From: Certhia americana
Taxonomy: Eukaryota > Chordata > Aves > Passeriformes > Certhiidae
Assembly (NCBI GenBank): GCA_018697195.1
Contig: CM031864.1
Location: forward strand, 24,252,086 to 24,316,085
Direction of reading: 5' to 3'
DNA: 64,000 nt
Made by a program: the position numbers and the translations under genes. How positions within the stretch are numbered: the stretch's first letter is position 1; each line of letters starts with the position of its first letter. The notes below the pieces were generated by a model, which had not been told where the DNA came from, did not search any database, and saw only the letters and a list, made by a program, of their open reading frames with translations. Shown piece by piece: positions 1-11,800 of this stretch.

Positions 1-1167
1 AAGGATGCTCTTTTACATGGGCAAACAGAAGCATGATCAGTTGCTGCACTCAAGGTGGATGTCTAAACAGCAGCAAGGAATGATAACTGAAGAACAGGTA
101 TAATGGCAAAGCAATAAAACTGTAATGAAAATTTATAATACACTACAATAACTCTGAATATGAAAACAGATTAAAGTAATGTTGTTTTCATGGAGTTCTC
201 CTCTTCTTAATTAACAGTAATTTTTGTTGGTCTGCCATAAAAGTCATTGCTGTTCAGCTCTGAAATTTTTTCCTAGTACTACTTCATCTCTAACCCTTTG
301 CTAAGTATATTGCTTAAGAAAATCCTTTCCCTCATTTTTCTAGTCTCAGATCCCATAGTCTTGATTAGTTTGAAAATTTATTTTGCTCTTACCAACGCCA
401 AGAAATTAATTGTTCTCTGCCTTATTTTAGTGTGTTCTTTAATTTCTTCTCTGTACTCACTGGATCACCTTAACAGCTTGTAATAAAGGATAAATACAAA
501 AATCCCCCTAATCATTTAGAAATAGGTAGTTTTTAATATTGGCAATGAAAATATTTTAAATTAAGGGTTGTAAATATGACTTTTATTGAGAAGATGGTGA
601 CTACATATGCATTTCAGCTTTAACAACATTGCAGCCTTCACAAAGAATAAATCAGTATAATTTTTCCTTCTCAAATCAAAAGCAGGAAATTTAAGTGAAG
701 CAAGACTACTGAATTTTTGTTAACCTAAAGTAACATCTTCTATTCAATCTGTTACAGAAAATATATTCATCTTTGCCTAGGATCTGGCTTTGGAAGAGAA
801 GCTGGGTTGGCTGACATAAGTCATGTAACTACTTCAACTGTCTGCCTGAAATTAGCGTTCTTATGGTATGAACATTTTTCTAATTTTGAAATATGAGTAA
901 ACTTCAAGGCAGAAACTCTTCCCTGAATGGAAAGGCAATAAATTTAGATCAGTCTTATATGCAGAAAAGCCACTTTTATCTTGGTCATGGTTTCCAGTAC
1001 ACAGGAAAATCTGGCCTAACTGAACAGTTCTCTTTTTATCTCACTGTATGACTTTTCCTTCAGTAGTGATGATTTCATATGAAGCAGAATCCTGCTTTTA
1101 TTAGTTTACTTGTAGGGTCCAAAAGTGATACATGCACAACTTGATTCATCTAGTATTTCTATATTTC
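1..1167. other. AT-rich single-copy DNA, no gene seen
   Basis: I see no repeat family, RNA gene or credible exon here. The only ORF above 60 codons (298-483) is leucine/isoleucine-rich, as AT-rich random sequence would be, and has no recognisable domain. The stretch ends at the left edge of the solo LTR that follows. Confidence 0.6.
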
Positions 1168-2050
1168 TGTGTTGGTTTGAGACAGCCTGGTTTTTAGTAG
1201 TGGCAGCAGGGACAGACCACAGGGGTAGCTCCTGTGAGAAGCTGCCAGAAGCTTCCACCAAGTCCAACAGAGCCAATCTCTGATGGCTCTGGAGATGGAC
1301 ATGCTGCTGGCCCTATTAGAGAGGCTGCTAACACCTCTGCGATGACAATTTAAGAAGAAAATCAAAACAGCATGCACACAGGTGTTTTTTCCCAGGGCTG
1401 TTGAAGCGCGGCTGTCAGGGACCATCCCCGGCCCGGCGTGTGGCGATTGCGCCGCAGCCGCCGCCATCTCGGCACGGCCCACAGCGAGCCTTGCCTGCCG
1501 GGTGCCCCTCACCAGCCGTGCCATGGGCAGAAGGGCAGGGACAGCGGCTTCCCCTTCCCGGTGCCACACACCAAGAGAGGCATTAAACAGCACCAGAGCC
1601 ACGGCAGCCGCCACTGCCAGCACAGCAGGGCTGCTCGGCCCCAGCGGGAGCATGAGGAGAAATTCCCTGACACGGAACCTGGGCGAGGGCAACTTCCAGC
1701 ACTGCGGGATCCTGCAGGAATCTTTGAATCGGTGGAACTTGTTGGCAATGGTACCTACACAAGCAGCAGTTTTTCTTGTAGTCAGAGAAGAGGAGGAAGT
1801 GAGGACATGTGAGGGAAAACAACATGGCAGCACCAAGGTCTGTGGCGAAGAAAGAGGGGGAGGAGGTGCTCCAAGTGTTGGGGCTGAGATTCCTCTGCAG
1901 GCCGTGGTGAGGACTGTGGTGAAACAAACTGTCCCCTTGTCCTGCATGAAGTCCAAGAGGGATTCAGAGATCTACTGGCAGCCTGTGGGAAAAGTGCTCA
2001 CGCTGGTGGATGGCAGGGAAAGCTGTGATCTGGTGGGACACCCAAATGGG

Positions 2051-2052
<2 letters not shown>

Positions 2053-2083
<31 letters not shown>
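2053..2083. repeat. (GA)n microsatellite inside the LTR
   Basis: An uninterrupted GA dinucleotide run of about 15 units lies in the 3' half of the LTR, upstream of its poly(A) signal. GA runs are commonly length-polymorphic and can bind GAGA-type factors. Nothing more can be said from the sequence. Confidence 0.97.
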
Positions 2084-2085
<2 letters not shown>

Positions 2086-2373
2086 TTTGCTTCCAAACTA
2101 GAGCAGCCTATCCTTAAAAGATTGCACCCCCTGGATGAGTGACCCACACCACAACAGTTTTGGGATGACTGTTTGCCCCTGGGAGGGACCCTATGGCATA
2201 GCAGGAAAAAATACTCTTCCCTGAGCAAACAGAAGGAAATCTTGAGTGACAAACTGACCAAAACTAGCACGCCATGTCTCCCAGACTGTCGGTGAGAAAG
2301 AAGGGCTGGGGAGGAAAAAGGATGTTTTAAAGGCTTATTTTACTTCTCATTATCCTCCTCTGACTCTATTAAT

Positions 2374-2379
2374 AATAAA
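2374..2379 (+). promoter_or_regulatory. Poly(A) signal of the 1168-2558 LTR
   Basis: AATAAA lies about 180 bp before the LTR end, with T-rich DNA downstream. This is the expected position for the R-region polyadenylation signal and fixes the LTR on the plus strand. Confidence 0.7.
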
Positions 2380-2558
2380 TTTACTTTATACCTTTCAATT
2401 TGAACCTGTTTTGCCCTTAGAATGGTTTCTCCCAATTCTTATCTCAACCCATGAGCCCTTTGTTAATTTTTTTCCTCTCTGCTCTGCTCAGTTGTAGCAG
2501 AAGAAGATAAGTGAATTACTTTCATGGGTACCTGGTGTTTGGCCAGTGTCAAACCACA

Positions 2559-3341
2559 ATAATTTCGAAAGAATCAAATACTTTTTAAAGTTTCCTTTTC
2601 TATTTATTTAGAACCCTTAAAACTATGCTACAATATTTAATAAAGTGAGCTAAGGGGTACCCCTCTGTGTGGTCAAATTCAAATATGAAATACAAAAGTG
2701 GATTCAAAGTTTAAAATATAATTAATTATTAAAAAGTCTGACAATACAACCATTGAGCAAGTAGGTTCTAGATCAGCAGGGCAGCTATTAAAATATTAAG
2801 CTGCAGTCAAGCTTGTGCACAAGTTTACTAACAAAAGTCGAAGTGTTTAAGACATCTTGACACAGGACTCTTAAATTGTAAATATTGACAAACATGCAGA
2901 CACTTTCTGGACACTTTTTCCTATGATAAGAAGAACTGCAGGAGAGAAAGCATGACAGAACCAGAGGAGCGGCAGAAAGATTGTTTCATTAAGTTGTGAA
3001 ATTGAAAAGTAGAATCATAGGAATTTCAAACACCAGCGGTCATGATTTCCCTCCCAAATTACCACATGGCAAGATGTAATATTTTCACATACTGCTGCAG
3101 GCTTTGTATTATTCATTCACAGTTTGACCTCCAACAGAGGCAAGTTCCTAAAAGAGATATGCATTAACAAGCAGAAAGTAAGAAAAATTCAGTACTTCCT
3201 GTAGAAATTACCCAGCAAAGTCAGGGATGACTTAACTGAGGGCTGAGGTCACTTACAAGTGTGAGTGTTCTTTGCTTAGGATAGCTAAGGACAGGTACAG
3301 TAAGATCAGAGTAAAGAAATAATTGAAAACTTCTCAGTGGG
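2559..3341. other. Unique spacer between two LTRs, nothing recognised
   Basis: This is AT-rich DNA with no ORF, repeat or RNA signature that I can support. Confidence 0.6.
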
Positions 3342-4783
3342 TGTCATGGGTTAAAGTTTGATTTCCCGGCCAACACACCGAAGTTGTGGTTTGAGTTTGA
3401 AAACAGGCAGAAACACCAATTTTGTGTTGTAGTTTTGGGTTACCAATTTTAAAATTTCTCAATTGAGAGCAAAGCAGGCTTAAACTTAGAAGAAATAAAA
3501 CTTTATTAACTAACAGTAAAAGAAAAAAAACAAGAATCAGAATGAAACCTTCAAAATACTTCTCCTTCTTGCACTATTCCCTTTCTTACTCCAATATAAA
3601 AAGACAAAACTTGGGATTTTCAGTCAGTTATCACCATTAAAATAATAATTTCTCAATTCATCAAGGAGAAAGGAGTCTCTATTGAATACCATAGAGATTT
3701 TCCACAAGATACCATTTCTCATGGTCTCACACTTCACGAATGGCCCGCCTGGGGAAGAAATGTTACCATTGTAAAGTCCCTCCCATGAGACAGCCTTCCA
3801 CAGCAGCTCATGGGCCATATCAGTTTATTAGGGTACAGTTTAAGGATGCCTCTTCCAGTACAAAACAAGAGTTCTCTTCATCTCAAGAAACAGAAGGCAT
3901 CTTGTCTCAATGGGCAGAGGGCATCATTTCTCACTTTCTCGGTCTTCCTCTGTTCAGTTTCTCTTGTAGATCACAATTACCTCAACTCACAGCTATGACT
4001 AGAACTTTGCACCCCCCTAAAAACATTCCATATGTTACAGGGTATTCAGTCCATTCACTATGGCCTCACAAGAAAAGTCCAACCTAACCAGGCCACTCCT
4101 TCAATCTTCCTTTCCATTTAGGATTCTCTTCTCACTTTCTCTGACATTGAGTCTCACGCTGTGTCTTTCTATATTTCATCTGGTCTCTTCTTTCTTTCAC
4201 TGGGTAAGATTCATGCTTTAAAAGTTTTGTCTGATTAGAAAAGAGTTAACAGCAGGGCAGAAGCCAGGTTAAGGCAGTCACTTGGTGCATCATAGCTGTG
4301 CTGGAGCTGTGCCAAGATCTCAAGGCCTGGCTGCTGCCTTCAAATCCAGCTGTGCTGAGAGAGGGAGGCTAGGATCTTTCTTCCAGCCCGGTCAAGCTTC
4401 AGATGTCTCACACCAGGGCTGATTACTTCCCTTTTCTTTGCTTGGCAGATGCCAGGCCTGGGTGAGCCCCCATTTTGCTGTGTGGGCAGTCCTGGATTAT
4501 CAGATCTCAGCAGCCAGGACTGGGCTGTGCCTTCCTTCCCCCCCCCCCGTCACTGCCTCTCCTTCTCCTTTGCCTGCCAGGGGTGCCGGGGGAACCTCGG
4601 CCTGGCCTTGCCATGGGAAACAGCTGGGCCGAGGTTCCCAACTCACCCCTCCGGAAACCAGAAGAAGCTATTTCCAGACCCTCACCTTAAAATGTGTATT
4701 CACTAGAGGTGTATCCACCCTTTTCATTGGTTTAACCACTTGTCGATGTTACACAATTGTCCAGTCAGGACTAATCCATGACA
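3342..4783 (-). mobile_element. Solo LTR of an endogenous retrovirus, minus strand
   Basis: The plus-strand sequence begins TGTCATGGGTTA and ends TAATCCATGACA, giving a 12-bp terminal inverted repeat with one mismatch, which marks both ends sharply. Read on the minus strand it has AATAAA (complement of 3502-3507) followed by an R/U5 stretch with 'AAGCCTGCTTTGC', the same layout as the plus-strand LTR at 1168. This puts U3 at roughly 3520-4783 and R/U5 at 3342-3500. The interior resembles a long LTR that I recognise as high-copy in songbirds. It contains an 11-C run at 4538-4548. Flanking bases (GTGGG and GCAGG) are only a weak target-duplication match. There are no internal retroviral genes. 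ORFs at 3740-4087 and 4438-4818 are by-products of its composition. Confidence 0.85.
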
Positions 4784-6271
4784 GCAGGCTATGCAGTGTT
4801 GCATCAATTCAGAAATAAATCCAGATTTAGAGACATTAGGTGGTCTTCAGATATCTTTATTTGCATGCATCAGGTTAAATTAATTACAGGAATATAGTGC
4901 TGCCTGCAAACCTGACCTTCCATGCAGTTCCATGAGGCAGAAGGAAGCTGAGAAAGATCAGGTACTCCTCTGTTGAGAAGCAATTCTGAAGCAGGAGTAA
5001 ACTGAGATTAACAGGGAGTTTGAAAGCTTTTTTATTTTCTTTGCTTTTTCTGTCTTTAAATTATTTCACATTACACCTGTGTGATGTTTTACCTATATCA
5101 GACTCTAAACTACTTTTGGTAAGTTCATTCCCTTTTCTGACCACCCCTAGTACAGTGGTAAACTGTTCTTGGATGGATTTGAGGTGTCATCTACTGTGTA
5201 ATTGCTAATGACTATTCCACACAGGCTGGGAAACAAGTCCTACTTCAATTTTGGGCCACATCCTGTAGATTTTCTTGTCAGCAGGATGTTTATGAATATC
5301 ATATATTAAATTTTGGCTCCAAATCCCAGATTTATTTGGGGATTTTAAACTAAGTTAACAGCACTGGGTTTCACTGTAATTAACAAATTAGCTACATGCA
5401 ATTTAAAAATCGTGTGCATTCCTGTCACACATCATTTGTTATTCCTGGAACAGCATAATCTTTCCTACTTAGCTTTTAAATTTCTTAACTTAGAGCCTCT
5501 GTGTCAGTTGAAGCGTTAAAATTTGCGTATGAGAAAGTGGAAGAAAGACACAGTAACAACTCAGCCTTCAAATCATCCTTAACAGACAAAATTATGGAAG
5601 ATGCAGACCATTGTCTCTAATTTCTCAACACTTCATTTTTCCACCTCAAAGAATCAGGAGCATGCTTAGCTTCAGTTTGGCAGTCCTGAGAGGATGAACT
5701 CACTGACATGTGCAAGCAGCACAGATGCATCAACACCTGAATAAAGACACAGTCTTGAAGTGGGAGTAGCTTTGATTTTGGCTACTGGCATTAAACCAAT
5801 GGGCTGTTTTTGTACCAACAACAGAGAAAACACCCCAAAATCCAGGAGTGCTTAAAAAAAATGCTTTATCTTCATTTGCCTAAAATGTGGAAACTGTTAT
5901 CCCAATCCAACCCTGAGAAGAGTGAGGCATACTTTGAGATGGATTAAAAAATGGATTCCAAATTTTTTTTTTTTTAAATTATAATTGTTCATTCATCAGA
6001 GCAGAATCAAGCTGACCTCAAGAAAATTTGGGTAAGGACAGGAACTGACAGTTCCCTTGAAATGAGAGGCTCCCTCAGGTTCATTTCTGGTGTCATTGTT
6101 GTTCTTCTTCATGACAGGAAAATTCTAGAATAATTCTGGAAAAGTTGAAGAAATAGGCACCAAAAAAGTAATTTTTTAATTTTCAAAAGGGATTTTTTAA
6201 CTTTTAGATAAAAATTCTGAATTAATATGTCAAATAAATAGGGGTTTTATTATTGCTATAATTATGATGGT
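4784..6271. other. AT-rich unique DNA, no gene seen
   Basis: Short A/T runs occur (for example near 5960-5975), but there is no recognisable repeat family or exon. The 62-codon ORF at 5020-5208 has no domain features. Confidence 0.55.
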
Positions 6272-6309
6272 GAGTAGTAATAGTAGTAGTAGTAGTAGTA
6301 GTAGTAGTA
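6272..6309. repeat. (GTA)n trinucleotide microsatellite
   Basis: GTA/AGT units are repeated about a dozen times, with one imperfect unit near the start. It is likely length-polymorphic. Confidence 0.95.
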
Positions 6310-7784
6310 AAACGTATGGATACAGGTGACCTTAGAGAAATAATGTCAAACCTGGGGCATTGATAAAAAGTAGCCAGCTCTTTCTTTCAAAGGTCAAAAC
6401 CCTACCTCCTGCACTAGGAATTTAGCTCCTTAAAATTGTCGTTTTAGAATTTCAGCCATAGCCTTGTAGATCCTTATTCCTAAATGGAAAACCATTTACA
6501 CTGAAAGAAAATTAATCTGTTCCTGACTTTTGCCAGGTATAATAGGAAGGAGTAGCTGTCACATCTAATTTGAAGATCTGATAGCTTGAATCAAGGGTAT
6601 CTGTAAAACCTCAGCTTCTATCTTCACTTAGTTTTGACCTCACAATGTGAAATTACTGAAGTTTATGAATAGTTTGGAAAACTATTTCCCTGCACTGCAT
6701 GAGATTTCCATCATGCCTTCCCTTGATTTTTATCCCCTGTAGATCTTCTCCAACAAAACACTCAGTGGTGATCCGCATCAGACTTTGAAGAAACTCCATA
6801 CAAACAGGATTATGATAGCCAAGGCTGAATTTCTCTTGCAGCTATTTTTAGTTTTGCCATGCCTTGCAGAAGAGCTTGTTTAGGAATGTCAATTCCTGAA
6901 TTGCAAGAGAAGTTGTCAAAAGAAAGTAAGAAACTCATGCTGCCAGAATGGTTCAAGGGAGGCTACAGCCTCCTTTTAGCAAATAAATAAAAGGCTACAA
7001 ATGATTGTTGTTGTTTTAGGAAAAATTAGTCCAATGATGGAATATCTGGCCAAAACATCATGTTGCTTCCTTACTTTTTGTACTTTTCCCTTTACAGCTG
7101 CTTCTTGGATGCAGCCAGATGTGGGGGATTTGGCCAGATGAAGCTGGCTTACTATGGAGGCCCTTTTGATCTTAACATTAACAAAAGAGCATCTCTTTTG
7201 CAATGAATGTATTTCTCTTTTTTTGGTATTTGCCAATGTTCAGCTGCCTGCAGTGAGCAATGGTACAGCAGAAGTTCAGTTAAACTCTGTAAAAGCAAGA
7301 GAGACACAGGGGCAGTATGATTCCAGGTCACACACACTTGCCTGGTGCACAAACACACTTCTGGCCTGAATTAGGCAACCTCATGTTACCACACCTTATG
7401 AAAGGCTCATAACTTGATGACTATCTTGTTCCCTCTTTACCATGCTGTGTATCTAATTACAATAACTTGTATTAGTTATTTCTATTTACAAGGAATCAGC
7501 AAAACAAGAGTCAAACACTAACGGAGAGGGTAAGAAAAACCTATCAGACTCAATGGCCATAAAAAAAAGTAATGATCAGATGTAAAAAAGGAATATTAAG
7601 CTTAGTGTATAATATTTCTATACATCACTTCCTTCTGTTCTAATGAAAGAAATAACTGCTCTTGTAGACTAATCAATACACTGCACAACATTTAAAAAAT
7701 AAACTTTTATCAGGGTTGGAGAAAATGAACGTTTAATAAACTGGCTGAAAAACTCAGAAATATTACTTCCTGTAAATACACAGA
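6310..7784. other. Unique DNA, no gene seen
   Basis: This is single-copy-looking sequence. ORFs on both strands at 6976-7369 overlap one another and have no recognisable domain, so I treat them as chance. Confidence 0.55.
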
Positions 7785-8835
7785 GAGTAGAATAGAATCA
7801 TTCAGGTTGGAAGAAACCTCTAAGACCATCAAGTCCAATTGTTTACCTGACACTGTCAGGTCCACTACGTCAAACCATGTTCCCAGGTGCCACAACTACA
7901 CATCTCTTAAATACCTCCAAGGATGGTGACTCCATTACTTCTCTGGGCCACTTGTTCCAGTGCCTGACAACCTTTTAGGTGAAGACATTTTTCCTAATAT
8001 ACAATAAAAACCTCCAATACAAACATTAGGTAATTTTTTTCCTATTTTATAATTTGTTACCTGGGAGAAGAGACTGATCCCCACCTGTCTACGATCTCCC
8101 ATTCTCCAGGATGGATACTTCCAGTTCCCCCATCTGTTCCTCGTCAGCCTTGTGCTCCAGACCCTTCCCCAGCTATGTTGCCCTTCTCTGGACATGCTCT
8201 AATGCCTTAAAACCTTTCTTGTGGTGAGGAGCCCAGAACTGAACACAGCATTTGAGATGTGGCCTCAGCAGTGTCAAACACAGGGCAATGATCCCTTCCC
8301 CAGTCCTGCTGTGACTCTGTTGCTGACAGGCCAGGATGCCCTTGTCCTTCTTGGCCACCTGGACACATTCTTGCCCCAGCATGTAGCATTACAAGGGATT
8401 GTTGTGATTCAGGTGCACGACCCAGGACTTGGCCTTGTTGAAACTCAAAATTGGCCTTGGCTCATCGATGCAGCCTGTCCATATCCCTCTGCAGAACCTT
8501 CCCGCCCCCCAGCATACCAACATTCCCAGCTGCAAACTTTCTGAGGGTGCACTCAAACCCTCATACAGATCATCAGTCAAATCCCAAACAGGGCTAGTAC
8601 TGAGCCCTGGGGAATCCCACTTGTTACTGGCCACCAGTTGGATTTAATTCCCTTCACCACCACTCTCTGGGCCTGGCCAGCAAACAGTGCACCTGTCCAA
8701 GCCATGGGCTCCCAGCTTCTCCAGGGGAATGCTGTGACAAACAGTGTCAAAGGGGCTCTTGAAGTCCAGACAGACCACATCCACAGCCTTTTCCTTACCC
8801 ACTAAGCAGGCCACCTTGCCATAGGAATGCGGATG
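7785..8835 (-). mobile_element. CR1 LINE, 5'-truncated 3' portion
   Basis: The plus strand starts with 'AGAATCATTCAGGTTGGAAG', the reverse complement of the CR1 3' end found throughout bird genomes. Reading the minus strand from 8812 downward gives CR1 reverse-transcriptase text (DVVCLDF, QGSVL, FNKAK, HNNP, QVAKK, LRPHL, VQFWAPH, VQRRAT), then the 3' untranslated region. The 5' part is missing, as is usual for CR1 copies truncated during target-primed reverse transcription. The break near 8820-8835 is approximate because homology fades. Frame changes and stops show the copy is dead. Confidence 0.95.
7868..8812 (-). pseudogene. CR1 reverse-transcriptase (ORF2) C-terminal fragment, broken
   Basis: This would encode the palm/thumb part of CR1 ORF2 reverse transcriptase, which copies the LINE RNA at a nicked target. 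The fragment runs from the DVVCLDF motif, through PQGSVL, to 'SPSLEVFKR' just before the stop at about 7870. It is split over several frames (ORF pieces at 8577-8780, 8389-8634, 8173-8382 and 7935-8195 on the minus strand). The part after QGSVL is eroded: where CR1 has its catalytic FADD, this copy reads FAAG, so the metal-binding aspartates are gone. The endonuclease domain is absent. No function is expected. Confidence 0.9.
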
Positions 8836-11800
8836 GAGCAGATTTCTCAGCTCTGGAAGAGCATCAGATCACTCAGAGTCTCAGCTATTTGAGGACAAAA
8901 CTCAGACTCATGATGCCGGCCCTCTGTAGTTCCATACTTTTGTTGTAATTCACCTTACCTTCTTATCCCATCAAATATTAGTACCAAATTTTGGAAGAAA
9001 ATTTTCTTTCATTGATGCTACTGTTTTACGCTGGAAACACAGACTTAAAGTAGATACTAATCTCTAGTAAAATTCTGAAGGAGTTTAAGTTTAATTTGAC
9101 ATCAGTCACATAGCTCAACGCGTGAAGCTAGGCACACACTCTGCCTAAGAATATTGAGATTTCTGGTTAAAGGGACAAGGGAAAAGAGATTACACTGAAA
9201 GGTCAGCTGCTCAGCCTGAAGAACCATTGCTGAACAGGTATTCAGGGGTCATTGTGAATATAATTTTGTTAAATATGGGCACTAATAATGCCCCAAAGAC
9301 AAGGATGCTAATGAAAATGGTTTTGATAATGTGTTTTCAATGCAGAGGATCTGAAAATCAAGAGGAACTGAAAAACTTGATTTAATATATAGAAAATGGA
9401 CTAAAATAGCATTAGTACAGAGTACACTATCATGCATTTCAGGATTAAGAAAATTCCTGTACAAAAAAGCCAGTTCTCATCTGCAGCAAATCACTGGTAT
9501 TTCTTTGTCTTTGTGACTATGAATCATCTGTCCAAGTCTGTTTTAGAAAAGGATATTGAGTTTGCCAGACAAAATATTCCTAGAAGAGGGAAGGAAGATC
9601 AATACTCTTGTATAAGTTAGAGATGAGATATCATTCAAACAGCACATCTGGACATCAGAAATATTGCTTGGGTCGCCTGTGCTCAAAATAAGGGCTTCAA
9701 GTTGGAATACATACTTAAAAAATCAATTGCTATGAGCATAGTGCATTATCTACTTTACAAACTATATCAAAGTAGTGTGGTTTGCAGAACCTGGCAAAAC
9801 CAAGACTAATGTGGTGAAAATACCAAATTTTATGTAAAAATAAGTGAGCAAGAAGGGTAAACATAAGCAGTTCTAACAGCTAGAACAAGTAAATGCCAGT
9901 GTCCACATCACCACCAAAGGGTAAGAAACCAGCCATTGAAACACTGACACAGAAAAATTAAAGAAGATATGAAATTTTGGAACACTGTCCTAACATTAAT
10001 AGTAATTTAAGTAAGAGCTCTTTAAATATGTGAAAAGGTTTATACGAGCAATTATCAGAAACACCATCAGCATCCTTCCTCAAAGACAAGCTTTACAACT
10101 TACTGGAAAAACTAAGAATGACCCCTTTTTTTTTAAACTTTATTTTCTTTCTATGTGGGTTGTTTTCAACCAAACCCATACAATATGTGCATGCACTTGC
10201 TTTCACATCATACTATAAGCACGAATGTGAAGTAAGGGGCAGCACAACAGATTACCCTGACATTTTCCCTAGTCAGAATTAGCCAGTAATTTGTCCATTA
10301 TGTGTTCCCTCTTATTGAATTTCTAAAGGCACAAGCTGTTAGTTTTAGAAAGCCCATGAAATCTCAAATTACAAAGTTGATTTGAACATAAGAGCTACAT
10401 AATTTATTTCTATTCACAGAGGCAAACACTTTAGAACTGTATTTCCAGTTGTGTTTAGTAATGTAAACTATTTTCCAACAGTCCTAGCAAATCATTTTAG
10501 CCCTTCTTATCCTGTATTCAGGACACTTTCCTGCTCTATACAGTTTTTTCAGCCTCTCTCATGGATCCATTGCCCTTATCTAGACGTGGATGGCTCCCAT
10601 TGCCTTCCTTTACATCTTCCCCCACCCTTCATTGTTTGAATTTCTGGTGGGGGTGTCTACCCTCTTCTCTGGTATTTCCCCAAACATGACTTCCCAATAA
10701 ACTCACATAGTGCATATTTCAGGAAGACAGCTACATAAGTAGCTACAAATGCAAATTAATTCCATTGGTTTTAAGACAGGAACAAATTGTCTCCAACAAT
10801 AAAAGGTTTGTGATATTTGTTCCCATTATCACATCAGTCTGTTCCACTCATGTAAATCCTTGAGAAGTGGACTCTTGCCTAGACAATCAGGCCAGAACAC
10901 ATGGTAAACAAAACACCTACTGAGAACTGAGAACCTGATGTTCTGGTGAGACAGATAAAATGTAACTGAAACATTTATCTAGAAACTCTACCTAGAATGT
11001 GATGGATTAAAAAAAAAAAAAATAGTCCAAAGTTATTTGCTGGAAGTTTTCCTGCATGAAAAAAATCTGATTTTTTTCCTTATTCATTCTTTGATCAGAG
11101 AATAAAAAAAAATGTAAAATTAGTATCTGTGCCAGTTCATTAGTCTCTCCTAAGCAGTGATGAAATAACATTTTCTTTGCAACAGAAAAGGAAGAAGGCT
11201 GGAAGCTAACCTGGTGCTGACTCTGTTATGAATTTAAGTCTTCCTCAGGCAATGAGGGTTCCGATGACAAAATTCCGATGATGAATTGAAAAACTGTTAT
11301 GGCTTGAATTTTATTCAGGAAAAATAGATTATGCCACTAAATACTTAGAATAGCAGTTCAGCATTTGTTAATCATTTCTAAAATTCTGGCACAGAAGACA
11401 CTTTGAAAAGTAGTACTTACTATCACTGGTCATTACTATAGTAGCACAGAGTATTTTTTAATACACAGATTATGATTAATTATAAGAATATAAAAATGGC
11501 ACGACTCCTTTACTCACTTGGGCTTCTGCTTCAGGACTCGATGAGTTAGAGTCTGGAGTCAGCTGAAGGAAACACAGCAAAAGAAGTCTGATGGAGGCAT
11601 GCAGCAAAATTGGGGCCAAAGTGTTGGAGAACTGGGCACATACAGAACATCATTGTGCTGGTCATACCTTTAAAAAAAGATAGAATCTTTCTATTCCTCT
11701 TCTAGAAGCATGGATGCGAGGAAAACACTGAAACTAGGGCCTTCATCATTGCACAAATTATGCATCTTCATTTTCAAGATACAAAAATGATAATAAATTA

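Larger units (their letters stand above)
1168..2558 (+). mobile_element. Solo LTR of an endogenous retrovirus (ERVL-like, passerine type)
   Basis: The element opens with TGTGTTGGTTTGA and closes with TCAAACCACA, a near-perfect terminal inverted repeat of the kind that bounds retroviral LTRs. A TATA-like ATTTAAG lies near 1348. An AATAAA poly(A) signal is at 2374-2379, followed by the pyrimidine-rich R/U5 stretch with a 'CCTGTTTTGCCC' motif that I know from passerine LTRs. Both signals place transcription on the plus strand. The core at 1380-1640 is strikingly GC- and CpG-rich against an AT-rich background. Flanks ATATTTC (left) and ATAATTTC (right) may be an imperfect target duplication. No gag, pol or env lies beside it, so it is a solo LTR. 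The long overlapping ORFs inside it (up to 265 codons, both strands) reflect GC content and match no retroviral protein. Family assignment is from memory and uncertain; LTR status is firm. Confidence 0.85.

Noticed and set aside
1159..2101. ORFs of 265, 239 and 124 codons on both strands
   Set aside because: They overlap each other in opposite frames, lie wholly within or across the edge of the LTR, run through its (GA)n repeat and match no retroviral or host domain. They reflect the GC-rich U3.
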